This document shows positions 43,350 through 51,808 of a stretch of 64,000 bases of DNA, one piece after another (the first letter of the stretch is position 1; the number at the start of each line of letters is the position of its first letter). A model generated the notes under the pieces. That model was not told where the DNA came from and ran no database searches. It worked only from the letters and a program-made list of their open reading frames with translations. Source of the stretch: Telmatobacter sp. DSM 110680 (GTDB taxonomy: Bacteria > Acidobacteriota > Terriglobia > Terriglobales > Acidobacteriaceae); NCBI RefSeq assembly GCF_039994875.1, contig NZ_CP121196.1, forward strand, positions 2,976,001 through 3,040,000, written 5' to 3'. The translations under genes were made by a program, and so were the position numbers.

Positions 43350-45338
43350 CTAAATGCGATTCGTGGGGCCGATGATGTGCCAGTGAATGGCGAACCAACT
43401 TAGGAAGGCGCAGGCGAGCGCGACAAAGGTGAACTTCAGCTTGGTAATCACACGAACATTGCGACCCCAGGCGTCGATCCCTGCAATGACCGCGATCGTA
43501 CTGATTACGATCGCAACCATCGTGACGAAATTCTCGAGTACAAACCACTTGAACCACTGCGGAGTGGGAGGCAACAGGTCGTCGCCCTTTACGGCAAAAT
43601 AGACAAATATCGTGCCGAGGAACAGAACCCAGAGGAAGGCTGCCGTGCGTGGCGCGGCGGTGAGCCAGATGGTTCCGGGCTGCGGTTCAGGACGAGGACG
43701 ACGACGCTGAAAGAGGCGTCTCCATGTGCGAACAATGCTCGCGAGAATCACGAGAACGAGAATTCCGATGCTCGATCCAAGCGCGATCATTACCCACGAC
43801 TGATTTTCGTACCAGGGCACGCGCTGCAGTTGTACGCCGGGAAAATCGACGGCGAGGCGCACCACCTTGTTGTCCGCATCGCGGATTGCGAAAATGCGAT
43901 TCTGCTCATCTTCGGCTTGCCACAGATCCTTACCGATTGGTTTGCATTTGACGGGATGCCCGCGAAGATCCTTGGCCCCGTCGACTTTCAGCACGCCATT
44001 CTTGTCGACTGATACTGTGCGCTGGCCGAAGAGCGATGACAGTTTCAGCTTCGTGGTGTCGTCGCGACGGGTGGCTTCATAAGTGCCCTGGGCATCTTTC
44101 AGGTCCTTGGATGGGTTCTTCAAATACTGGACTTCGGGTGCGCCGGGAAAATACCGATCAGAGAAAAAATTGATGATCTCGGGACGTGGTTCGCTACCTC
44201 CGCCTGCAGAGTTGTAGGAGACGAACAGAACAAGCTTCTGCGTAGGTTCAACGAAGAAGAGGCTGTGGAATGCGATCAGATCGCCCTCGTGGCCAATCCA
44301 GCGCAGATGATTACGCCAATCCTGGTAAAACCCCATGCAGATGGGAGGGAGTTGATCGCTGGCGCGGAATTGCGGTGTCCACATCTGGGCAAGCGTCTCC
44401 GGCTTGAGGATGCGCTTGCCGTCAAGTTCCCCGCCATTGAGAAGCGCCTGGCCGAATCTGCCCATGTCCGCGGCGCTGGAAGAGATGCCGCCTGCGCCTA
44501 CGGGATTGAAGATTTCAAAGCCTATCGGTGGCTTGGTAGTGTTGGAGCGATAACCATCCGAGGGTAATTGGACGAGGGACTTCTGTAGCGGCTGGTAGAA
44601 GGAAGAGTGCGTCATGCCCAGCGGAGCGAAGATGTGCTCCTGTACGTATTGTTCAAAGGGCTCACCGCTGGTGCGCTGGACGATATAGCTTGCCAGACCG
44701 ACGCCGTAGTTGGAATATGCAGGAATTTCACCGGGAGGAAAGATACGCATGGGTTGGTTGGCGATTAGATAGTCGCGCAACGAAACGGCCTGTTTTGGAT
44801 CGATGATGATGATGTCGTTGGCGGTCTCTTCGAAGCCAGCGGTATGCGTCATCAGATAGCGTAGGGTGATCGGCTTGTTGAAAGCGGGACGAATCTTGAA
44901 GTCAAGATACTGGTTAACGTCGGTGTCGAGATTAAGCTTTCCTTGTTCCTCCAACTGCATTACCGAGACCCAGGTGAAGAGCTTGGAGATCGATGCAAGA
45001 CGAAAGATGGTTGAAGCGGGATCTACTGGCTTCTTTGATTTGACGTCCGCGTATCCGTATCCCTTCTGGAGCAGGATGTTGCCATCTTTCATCACGAGGA
45101 CTGACGCGCCGGCGATGTCGCTACGCTCAAGCTGCAAGGGAAGAATGCCGTCGAAAAATGCGGTGAGATCAGCCTGATCTAGTAGATGAGCGGGAGTTGG
45201 AGCGCTAGTTTCGGTTTTCATGGCCGCAGGCTGGGCCATCGGGTTAGCCGTCGGCTTAGCTACCGGAACCTGGGCAAAAGTGGCTGCTACGGTAAAGACG
45301 GGTGCAACAACCAGCAACGCGCTTGCGAGTTTGCGCAT
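43350..45338 (-). CDS. Beta-lactamase-fold serine hydrolase with C-terminal membrane domain
   Basis: A 662-residue protein. The ATG at 45338 follows GGAGAG and gives a signal peptide (MRKLASALLVVAPVFTVAATFAQ). The class C beta-lactamase/DD-peptidase-like domain (about 60-400) has SxxK as SISK in FRLASISKLF, YxN as YSNYGVG, and GHEGD near the third motif. A middle beta-rich segment (about 415-500) follows. The C-terminus has four membrane helices (about 505-655). Such proteins are esterases, peptidases or D-amino-acid hydrolases, and few are true beta-lactamases. The fused membrane bundle would tether the catalytic domain outside the inner membrane. Substrate unknown. Confidence 0.85.
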   Translation of the reverse strand: MRKLASALLVVAPVFTVAATFAQVPVAKPTANPMAQPAAMKTETSAPTPAHLLDQADLTAFFDGILPLQLERSDIAGASVLVMKDGNILLQKGYGYADVKSKKPVDPASTIFRLASISKLFTWVSVMQLEEQGKLNLDTDVNQYLDFKIRPAFNKPITLRYLMTHTAGFEETANDIIIIDPKQAVSLRDYLIANQPMRIFPPGEIPAYSNYGVGLASYIVQRTSGEPFEQYVQEHIFAPLGMTHSSFYQPLQKSLVQLPSDGYRSNTTKPPIGFEIFNPVGAGGISSSAADMGRFGQALLNGGELDGKRILKPETLAQMWTPQFRASDQLPPICMGFYQDWRNHLRWIGHEGDLIAFHSLFFVEPTQKLVLFVSYNSAGGGSEPRPEIINFFSDRYFPGAPEVQYLKNPSKDLKDAQGTYEATRRDDTTKLKLSSLFGQRTVSVDKNGVLKVDGAKDLRGHPVKCKPIGKDLWQAEDEQNRIFAIRDADNKVVRLAVDFPGVQLQRVPWYENQSWVMIALGSSIGILVLVILASIVRTWRRLFQRRRPRPEPQPGTIWLTAAPRTAAFLWVLFLGTIFVYFAVKGDDLLPPTPQWFKWFVLENFVTMVAIVISTIAVIAGIDAWGRNVRVITKLKFTFVALACAFLSWFAIHWHIIGPTNRI

Positions 45339-45458
45339 AAGAGGCTCTCCAATCGCCAAGCATTCTCCGCTGAACGCGGATATCGCGCGTTGCCGGATAG
45401 GCATGAATGAAATGGGAATTGTTCTGGAACTTCGTTATCCCGTTGAATGGCGACGGGA

Positions 45459-46649
45459 TTACTGTACTTGGTGGGCGCGATAGGTTTCAAGCCAACGCGT
45501 AAGTTCTGCCGGTGCGAGAGCTCGACTGAAGAGAAATCCCTGGACGCCATCACAGCCTTTTTCACGCAGGATATTGAACTGCTCCTGCGTCTCAACACCC
45601 TCGGCGATGACTTCCATATCGAGCTCGTGACCCATCTCGATGATCTTTTCCACCATCACCAGATCTGCGTGATTTGCATCCATGTGCTGAACGAAGGTTC
45701 TATCGATCTTCAGTTCGATGGCGGGAACGTTTTGCAACTGTTTCATCATCGAATAGCCGGTTCCAAAGTCGTCGATGGAGAGTTGGAAGTTGCGCATGCG
45801 CAAGCGGGTGAGTACGTCGAGCGCCAGCGAAAACTCCATCAGGCCGGACTCTGTAATCTCAAGCACGATGCGTTCAGCCGGAAAGTCATATTTGCGCGCG
45901 AGGTTCATAAAGATGTCGGGGAACTTGAGGTCGCGCAGGGAGCTGACCGAGACATTGATGGCCAGGCGAGGGAGGTAACCGTTGGCCGCTGAGAACTGCT
46001 TCACTTCATTCAATGCACGTTCAGCTGTGATCCAGCAGAAGCGGTCCATAAGTCCGAGGGTTTCGATTCGTGAAATGAAATTGTCGGGGAAGATGAGTCC
46101 CAACTCGGGATGTTCCCAACGCGAGAGGGCTTCGACGCCTGTAACCACTCCGGTCGCGATGTTGATCTGCGGTTGGTAGTAGACCACGAATTCGTCCCTG
46201 TCAAAGGCCCGGATCAAATCCTCGTCAGGGATCGCGATTTGCGGTTCATGCTGATGATCGATGGGCTTTTCGGCAGCGATATTCTCGCCCATGAGATCCT
46301 GTAATTGACCGATGGGAAAGGGCTTTTGAAGGTGACCAACCACCACGAGTCCGAGGGATTGAGCTAGCTTTTTGGCCGTCTCAATGACCCGGATGTTGAT
46401 TCCGCTCATCAGAACGATGCGCGCCTTGCATTGCCGCTCGCCCAGCAGGCGCAGAATCTCAATTCCATCCATCTCCGGCATCACGAGATCCAGCAGGATC
46501 AGGTCGGTGTCGGGTCCGATGCGGTCAAAAAAGTCTTCCGGTGTACGTGTGATATCGCACTGTAAACCCATCGCACTTGCCAGCGCGGAAACGATCTCGC
46601 CTACGACCCTGTCGTCGTCAATCAGCACTATCCTGTTCCCTGATGACAT
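45459..46649 (-). CDS. REC-EAL cyclic-di-GMP phosphodiesterase
   Basis: A 396-residue cytoplasmic protein. The ATG at 46649 (MSSGNRIVLIDDD) follows GGAG by 5 bases; the longer frame is less likely. The receiver domain (about 5-120) has DDD, a phospho-acceptor Asp in LILLDLVMPEMDG, and Lys in LQKPF. The EAL domain (about 145-390) retains the catalytic set: EALSRW, NVSVSSL, EITESGL, DDFGTGYS, KIDRTF and AEGVET. It should hydrolyse c-di-GMP in response to phosphorylation by an unidentified kinase. It is divergent from gdhA with a 560-bp region between. Confidence 0.93.
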   Translation of the reverse strand: MSSGNRIVLIDDDRVVGEIVSALASAMGLQCDITRTPEDFFDRIGPDTDLILLDLVMPEMDGIEILRLLGERQCKARIVLMSGINIRVIETAKKLAQSLGLVVVGHLQKPFPIGQLQDLMGENIAAEKPIDHQHEPQIAIPDEDLIRAFDRDEFVVYYQPQINIATGVVTGVEALSRWEHPELGLIFPDNFISRIETLGLMDRFCWITAERALNEVKQFSAANGYLPRLAINVSVSSLRDLKFPDIFMNLARKYDFPAERIVLEITESGLMEFSLALDVLTRLRMRNFQLSIDDFGTGYSMMKQLQNVPAIELKIDRTFVQHMDANHADLVMVEKIIEMGHELDMEVIAEGVETQEQFNILREKGCDGVQGFLFSRALAPAELTRWLETYRAHQVQ

Positions 46650-47211
46650 TTGTTCTCCAGGTCTTACGGCGAAAACGGCATCCGTAGCGCAGGCTACCGG
46701 GTTGTGGTCAGAATAGGGCATGGGGCTTCTGACTGAGTGTAGCCCGGCGCTTCATGCTGGATTGCCTGCTCCTGCAAGTGCTCCATTACTAACGTGGTAG
46801 GGCATAGCTATCTTATCGTTAGTGGCCTACATCCAAGTGCCTATATGCGGGACAGAAACTCGATTCGTACCCAGAAATACAAGGAAACCGTTTGGACATG
46901 ATTAAAGCCTCTTTGCAGCTGAGTTTTAGAGTTCCTGAAGCGTCATTTAAATTCGAGATTTGGCGCAGTACCAAGGGGTTCCCAGACTGGTTCACACCGT
47001 CTTGACGGAGTAGTGTTGGGGGCCTAGACTCACATGGGTTTGGGCGACCGCTGGAAATTTAAGAACCCAAAGGAAAGCCTCAGGGGAAAACCTTGATGCA
47101 AATTTGTGAAAGAGAAGCCCCGTTAATCGGGGAAATCCTGCTGCGTCTATCAGTTGGCAAGGGAAAGGGCCTCAGGCCTTTCCGCGGCGGGGGTAAAGAA
47201 TTGGAGATGGT
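46650..47211. other. Divergent intergenic region, EAL gene to gdhA
   Basis: 562 bp without a credible gene. An inverted repeat ACTAACG (46788-46794)/CGTTAGT (46817-46823) lies on the EAL side. A sigma70-like promoter (listed separately) starts the gdhA leader. That leader holds two hairpins: CCCCG/CGGGG at 47118-47132, and GGAAAGGGCC/GGCCTTTCC at 47162-47183, with one bulged base and a 3-base loop. The second ends 28 bp before the gdhA start. Confidence 0.6.
47002..47030 (+). promoter_or_regulatory. Sigma70-type promoter for gdhA
   Basis: TTGACG (47002-47007) and TAGACT (47025-47030) are separated by 17 bp; the matches to consensus are 5/6 and 4/6. The predicted transcript would carry a leader of about 175 bases with two hairpins. 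Confidence 0.5.
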
Positions 47212-48483
47212 ATGGTACCCGCAACAATGACATTGGACCAGGAGATTAACCCCTGGGAAGCGCAAAGCGCGCGGTTTGATTTTGCAGCACGCAAGCTGAA
47301 TCTGGATGAGGGACTTTGGAAGCTGCTGCGAACGCCCGCGCGCGAAATTATCGTTCACTTTCCTGTGACCATGGATGACGGTCGCATTGAAATTTTTACT
47401 GGATTCAGAGTTCAGCACTCGATTGCACGCGGCCCAGGTAAAGGCGGCATTCGTTATGCACCCGAGGTTACCCTTGATGAAGTTCGGGCATTGGCGAGCT
47501 GGATGACGTGGAAATGTGCGGTCGTGAACATTCCTTTTGGCGGAGCCAAAGGCGGAGTGATCTGCGATCCGAAGAAGATGAGCCAGGGTGAACTAGAGCG
47601 GATGACGCGCCGGTATACATCCGAGATCATCGAGTTTATCGGACCCGAAAAAGACGTACCCGCGCCCGACGTAAACACCAACGAGCAGACGATGGCCTGG
47701 ATCATGGACACCTACTCCATGCACGTGGGTCATACCGTAACCAGCGTCGTAACCGGCAAGCCCCTCAACATTGGTGGTTCGCGTGGACGAGTTGAGGCAA
47801 CAGGACGCGGAGTGATGGTGGTTTGCGATGAGAGCCTCCGCTATCTGAACCTGCCCATCGACGGTTGCCGCGTCATCATTCAAGGTTTTGGCAACGTGGG
47901 ATCGAATGCGGCACGGTTGATGATGGAACACGGCTACAAGGTAATTGGCATTGCGGAAAAAGAGGGCGGCCTCTTGAACGCGAACGGGATCGACATCCAC
48001 CAACTTGTCGAATACAAGTACCGCAATGGAACGCTGTTAGGATTTCGCGGGGCCGAAGCCATTCCTAGCGACGAATTGATCGTCTCCGATTGCGATGTGC
48101 TCATTCCGGCGGCGACAGAGAACGTGATCACAAGCCGCAACGCCGAGAAAATCAAAGCGCGGATCATCGTGGAAGGCGCCAACGGGCCCACCACCGCCGT
48201 GGCGGATGAGATACTGGCCGACAAACGCATCTTTATCGTGCCCGATATCCTGGCTAACTCCGGCGGAGTCACGGCGAGCTACTTTGAGTGGGTGCAGGAC
48301 CGTCAGGGCTACTTCTGGAAAGAAGCCATCGTAAATGAGCAGTTGGAGACGATTCTCCGCGACAGCTTCGATGATGTCGTTCGTTACGCCGAGGCACACA
48401 ACGTGAATAACCGTATTGCGGCCTACATGCTGGCTATCGATCGCGTGGCGTTCACCATTAAGCAGCGTGGGATCTACGCTTAG
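47212..48483 (+). CDS. gdhA: Glu/Leu/Phe/Val family dehydrogenase (glutamate dehydrogenase)
   Basis: A 423-residue enzyme interconverting glutamate and 2-oxoglutarate plus ammonia. GGAG lies 5 bases before the ATG. The N-terminal domain has [22 protein letters not shown] and the active-site Lys stretch [16 protein letters not shown], followed by [14 protein letters not shown]. The Rossmann domain has [14 protein letters not shown] for NAD(P). EGANGPTT and [12 protein letters not shown] complete the family signature. Length is typical. It is monocistronic, with its own promoter and terminator. Together with glnA it gives a complete ammonia-assimilation pair in this window. Cofactor preference is not certain from sequence alone. 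Confidence 0.95.
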   Translation: MVPATMTLDQEINPWEAQSARFDFAARKLNLDEGLWKLLRTPAREIIVHFPVTMDDGRIEIFTGFRVQHSIARGPGKGGIRYAPEVTLDEVRALASWMTWKCAVVNIPFGGAKGGVICDPKKMSQGELERMTRRYTSEIIEFIGPEKDVPAPDVNTNEQTMAWIMDTYSMHVGHTVTSVVTGKPLNIGGSRGRVEATGRGVMVVCDESLRYLNLPIDGCRVIIQGFGNVGSNAARLMMEHGYKVIGIAEKEGGLLNANGIDIHQLVEYKYRNGTLLGFRGAEAIPSDELIVSDCDVLIPAATENVITSRNAEKIKARIIVEGANGPTTAVADEILADKRIFIVPDILANSGGVTASYFEWVQDRQGYFWKEAIVNEQLETILRDSFDDVVRYAEAHNVNNRIAAYMLAIDRVAFTIKQRGIYA

Positions 48484-48507
48484 CTTCAACCTAATGAACG
48501 TATGAAC

Positions 48508-48529
48508 AAGGGCCGCTTCTGCGGCCCTT
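48508..48529 (+). terminator. Terminator hairpin after gdhA
   Basis: AAGGGCCGC (48508-48516), loop TTCT, GCGGCCCTT (48521-48529): a perfect 9-bp stem 24 bp after the gdhA stop. The following AGCTTTG is only weakly T-rich. It also lies just beyond the stop of the convergent SpoIIE-type gene and may serve both. Confidence 0.7.
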
Positions 48530-48536
48530 AGCTTTG

Positions 48537-49937
48537 TCAATCCGCGACAGCGAGATCCGGATTGCCGAGATAATCGCAGATGAGCACCGTAAGGTCGTCG
48601 TCTTGCACACTGGCCCAGCGCTGTACAGCATTTATAAGATGATCAACGGTTTCGGAGGGTGTTAGCTTGGCACTTCTCTTCAATTCAGAGACTAGAGACT
48701 CCTCTCCAAAAAGCTTGCCGTCTGCATTGCGGGCTTCGAGTAAACCATCGGTATAGAGAAGCAATCGATCGCCTGCCTGAAGCGCCACCCACTTGCTGTC
48801 ATAACTGGCATCTTCGACGGCGGCCAGCAGCATTCCATTTTCCACGATTTCAATAACCGCGCCATTGCGGAGCAGAAGCATAGGGGGATGTCCGGCGGCG
48901 GAGTAGTGCAGCTCTCGCGCATGGGCGTCGAGATACACGTACGCGGCAGTTACGTATTGGCCCTGGGTATTGCCGCATAGCGCGGAGTTCATTCCAGCCA
49001 TCAAAGCTGCAGGATGAGCAGCCTGCGCCCGTTGCGATGTAGCAGCCATCTTCACCATCGAGGCGATAAGCGCAGCTGGAACTCCGTGACCTGATACGTC
49101 GGCGATCAGCAGTCCAGCGTGTCGATCGTCACCGAGCAGAAAATCATAAAGATCGCCCGCAACCGAGGTCATAGGCACATACTTTGCCGCCACGTTGAAC
49201 GAGGGCGAGGGAGGAAACGATGAAGGCAGCAATGAAAGCTGCATGCGCCGCGCAAGTTCCAGTTCCTGCTGTATCTCGCTGTATTCGCGGTCGCGCTGGA
49301 GCGTTCGCCGGGCCGCTACGTAGCCGAGGCAAGCAAGTAACACGGCGAATCCGTAGGGCTCTATGTGGGATGGACCGTAGATATTATCGGAGATTGAAGG
49401 CAACACAAAGCACAGCAAGCCAACCCCAATGACGCGAGAATCACGATCGTGCACCATGCGGCGAAACCAGCGAAACGCAACTGCGACCAGCGCGCACGCG
49501 ATCACGCTGTTGTTGATGATGCGGAATGCGGGAAGTGTCCCGAAAAGCATCGATCCAGCTGAAATGCTCAGAAAAAGGACGACGAAAATGGGGGTGACGA
49601 CCTTGCCAATCTTGCCGAGAAAGCCGGCGAAATGGAAGAAGATGAATGCCGGAACAGGCACGAGATAATCTACCGCTGCACTTAAGCGATGGAAGAACTC
49701 CGTGGGTGGCACCGAAAGATGCAGCAGCTCGGAGTTGATCCAGAGCCGAATTCCATAGAGATGTGCAAACCATGCGAGCGAAAGAAGCATCCCATCCGCC
49801 TTGCGTCGGATGATGCAAAGTCCGATCAGGATGAGTGTCACGGTGTTGAATGCGGCCCCAAGAAACAGGAATGGCTCATCATGATGGAAGGCGCGCAGCA
49901 CCTCGGCTGCGGTAAGTTGTGCGTCGAACGCGAGCAT
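48537..49937 (-). CDS. Membrane SpoIIE/RsbU-type PP2C phosphatase
   Basis: A 466-residue protein. The N-terminal half (about 25-210) has six or seven membrane helices. A linker helix (about 215-240, REYSEIQQELELARRMQLSLLP) leads to the SpoIIE-type phosphatase domain (about 250-455). Metal-site motifs are VAGDLYDFL, IADVSGHGVPAAL, TDGLLEARNADG and DDLTVLI. Such phosphatases act on phosphorylated anti-sigma antagonists (STAS proteins) in partner-switching cascades. No STAS or RsbW-like gene is nearby. The membrane module is probably the sensor. It is convergent with gdhA and divergent from the Nudix gene (43 bp between starts). Confidence 0.9.
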   Translation of the reverse strand: MLAFDAQLTAAEVLRAFHHDEPFLFLGAAFNTVTLILIGLCIIRRKADGMLLSLAWFAHLYGIRLWINSELLHLSVPPTEFFHRLSAAVDYLVPVPAFIFFHFAGFLGKIGKVVTPIFVVLFLSISAGSMLFGTLPAFRIINNSVIACALVAVAFRWFRRMVHDRDSRVIGVGLLCFVLPSISDNIYGPSHIEPYGFAVLLACLGYVAARRTLQRDREYSEIQQELELARRMQLSLLPSSFPPSPSFNVAAKYVPMTSVAGDLYDFLLGDDRHAGLLIADVSGHGVPAALIASMVKMAATSQRAQAAHPAALMAGMNSALCGNTQGQYVTAAYVYLDAHARELHYSAAGHPPMLLLRNGAVIEIVENGMLLAAVEDASYDSKWVALQAGDRLLLYTDGLLEARNADGKLFGEESLVSELKRSAKLTPSETVDHLINAVQRWASVQDDDLTVLICDYLGNPDLAVAD

Positions 49938-49980
49938 CGTTCCTCATGGTAAACGAACGGTTGCTCTTATACTGATTGCA

Positions 49981-50445
49981 ATGCCGAAGCGAAGCGCGGG
50001 CTTGTTGATGTTCCGTCGGACGGGACCAGAACTCGAGGTTTTCCTAGTGCATCCGGGCGGTCCATTCTGGGCCGGCAAGGATGCCGGTGCCTGGACCATC
50101 CCCAAGGGAGAGTATGTTGATGGCGAAGAACCGCTGGCAGCTGCTCGTCGCGAATTTCAGGAGGAAACCGGATTCAAGGCAAACGGAAGATTCATCGAAC
50201 TGGGAGTAATCCGACAGAACAGCGGCAAACTCGTTAGCGGATGGGCATTCGAGGGTGATTGCGATCCACAAAGATTGGTGAGCAATTTTTGCTCCATCGA
50301 GTGGCCGCCCCATTCCCGCAAGATGATTGAGATTCCCGAAGTGGACCGCGGGGCGTGGTTTAATCTCCCGGCTGCGCGCGGGGCTATCCTCAAGACTCAG
50401 CAGCCATTTCTAGATGAACTGGCAAAAGGACTGCAGCCGGCGTAG
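49981..50445 (+). CDS. Nudix hydrolase
   Basis: A 154-residue protein with a complete Nudix box, GEYVDGEEPLAAARREFQEETGF (G-x5-E-x7-REFQEETG, residues about 42-64), which binds Mg and cleaves nucleoside diphosphate-linked substrates. The opening AGLLMFRRTGPELEVFLVHPGGP and the HSRKMIEIPEVDRGAWFNL segment are typical of the NTP-pyrophosphohydrolase/diadenosine-type subgroup often annotated as DNA mismatch repair protein MutT. Substrate not determinable. It starts 43 bp from the divergent SpoIIE-type gene. Confidence 0.92.
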   Translation: MPKRSAGLLMFRRTGPELEVFLVHPGGPFWAGKDAGAWTIPKGEYVDGEEPLAAARREFQEETGFKANGRFIELGVIRQNSGKLVSGWAFEGDCDPQRLVSNFCSIEWPPHSRKMIEIPEVDRGAWFNLPAARGAILKTQQPFLDELAKGLQPA

Positions 50446-50642
50446 GGGTTATAGATCGGCGAATCTGCGTGACCTTTAGTTCGTTGCGGCAACCCTGGTT
50501 CGTTGAGACGCTGATGGATGCGGTCTATAGTTGTATTTGAGGCTTCGGTTCGACGCACGTACAAAGGTATGTGTATCAGGTACTAAGGCGTTTCGAATCG
50601 GGCTGCTTTGAGAAAGACTCTTACAGGACCGATGAGCAAAGC

Positions 50643-51296
50643 GTGAATCTTCCAAACTCAATCACGTTGAGCAGGATTGCCATGATCCCGCTCCTTCTGT
50701 GGATTCTGTCACCGCATTTCCCTTTGCAAGGGCCAAACGGTGAACAGGAGATTCTGGCTTCGGTCCTCTTCGTTCTCGCTTCAATCACCGATGGACTCGA
50801 CGGATACCTGGCGCGCAAGCGAGCTCAGATCACGACAATGGGCATGCTTCTGGATCCGATCGCCGACAAGATCATGGTGACCGGAGCGCTGATTGCCCTG
50901 GTGGCCTACAATCCGCAGGTCGTCAAGGTCTGGATCGTGGTGGTGATCATTGCGCGCGAGTTCCTGATCTCCGGGCTGCGTTCGATCGCTTCGACCGAGG
51001 GATTCACCATACAAGCGAGCGATCTTGGCAAACTGAAGACGGTGGTGCAGATTGTCTGCGTCGTGTCCGCGGTGCTGGCGCATCGTTGGTACCAGTGGCA
51101 GTTTGGGGTGTTAGTGATTCCGGTGTTGTGGATTGCGATTGCGGCGATCTACTTCACTGTGCTGGTCTCAACGATCTCAGCGATCGACTACTTCGTGGGG
51201 TTCTGGAAGCAGATTGACCACGCCTCGAAGGATCGGCGGCGAGGATACGTGCTGTCACGGGAAAAGGGTGTCTCGACGACAGGCACCAGTCGCTGA
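50643..51296 (+). CDS. pgsA: CDP-diacylglycerol-glycerol-3-phosphate 3-phosphatidyltransferase
   Basis: A 217-residue inner-membrane enzyme committing CDP-DAG to phosphatidylglycerol. The signature of the CDP-alcohol phosphotransferase family is intact: DGLDGYLARKRAQITTMG then LLDPIADK. It has about five membrane helices. The start is a GTG at 50643 (VNLPNSITLSRI), where family homology begins. The frame is open to 50571, and no good Shine-Dalgarno sequence was found, so the exact start is uncertain. A hydrophilic C-terminal tail of about 30 residues follows the last helix. It is co-directional with the Nudix gene upstream and the PadR gene downstream, with gaps of 197 and 124 bp. Confidence 0.93.
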   Translation: MNLPNSITLSRIAMIPLLLWILSPHFPLQGPNGEQEILASVLFVLASITDGLDGYLARKRAQITTMGMLLDPIADKIMVTGALIALVAYNPQVVKVWIVVVIIAREFLISGLRSIASTEGFTIQASDLGKLKTVVQIVCVVSAVLAHRWYQWQFGVLVIPVLWIAIAAIYFTVLVSTISAIDYFVGFWKQIDHASKDRRRGYVLSREKGVSTTGTSR

Positions 51297-51365
51297 GCCA
51301 CGACTTCCAGCACAACCCGTATAGTCAAAGCCAGCAAATTCCTCCTTCAATCATTTGTTCTCATC

Positions 51366-51411
51366 TTGACAGTCTAAGAGGAGCCGAGCTATTCTCTAGG
51401 CAGTCTAGAGG
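51366..51411 (+). promoter_or_regulatory. PadR promoter with putative operator repeats
   Basis: TTGACA (51366-51371) and TATTCT (51390-51395), 18 bp apart, form a good sigma70-like promoter. A direct repeat CAGTCTA-AGAGG (51370-51381) and CAGTCTAGAGG (51401-51411) flanks the -10. A perfect inverted repeat CTCTAG (51394-51399)/CTAGAG (51405-51410) covers the likely transcription start. This arrangement fits autorepression by the PadR protein encoded directly downstream. Confidence 0.55.
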
Positions 51412-51420
51412 TAAAGTGCC

Positions 51421-51777
51421 GTGACGAAATCAAATACCACTGATCCCGGGGAATCCAAATCGAGCGATCTGATTCAGGGAACCTTGGAGATGCTCATCCT
51501 GAAGACGCTGGCGCTTGACCCGATGCACGGTTACGGCGTCGGGCTGCGCATCGAGCAGATTAGCGGCGGAGTGTTCAAAGTTAATGCGGGCTCGCTGCTT
51601 CCGGCACTCAGCAGGATGGAGCGCGCAGGCGATGTCAAGTCTGAGTGGCGAGCTACGGAAAAGAATCGCCGGGCCAAGTATTACCTACTGACGGCGAAGG
51701 GCCGCCGGTCACTCTCGACAGAGACGGAGCAGTGGCAACGCCAGATCGGCGCGATTGCGCGCATTCTTGAAGCCTGA
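51421..51777 (+). CDS. PadR family transcriptional regulator
   Basis: A 118-residue winged-helix repressor starting at GTG (51421), with GAGG 9 bases upstream. Family signature: LIQGTLEMLILKTLALDPMHGYGVGLRIEQ, then FKVNAGSLLPALSRMERAGDVKSEW and the wing RAKYYLLTAKGRR. It is of the short PadR-s2 type common in Acidobacteriota. The permease gene begins 31 bp downstream, so the two form an operon, and the repressor probably controls both through the repeat-rich promoter. Confidence 0.95.
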   Translation: MTKSNTTDPGESKSSDLIQGTLEMLILKTLALDPMHGYGVGLRIEQISGGVFKVNAGSLLPALSRMERAGDVKSEWRATEKNRRAKYYLLTAKGRRSLSTETEQWQRQIGAIARILEA

Positions 51778-51808
51778 CGACGCAGACCAGTCATAAGCGA
51801 GGATCGAT

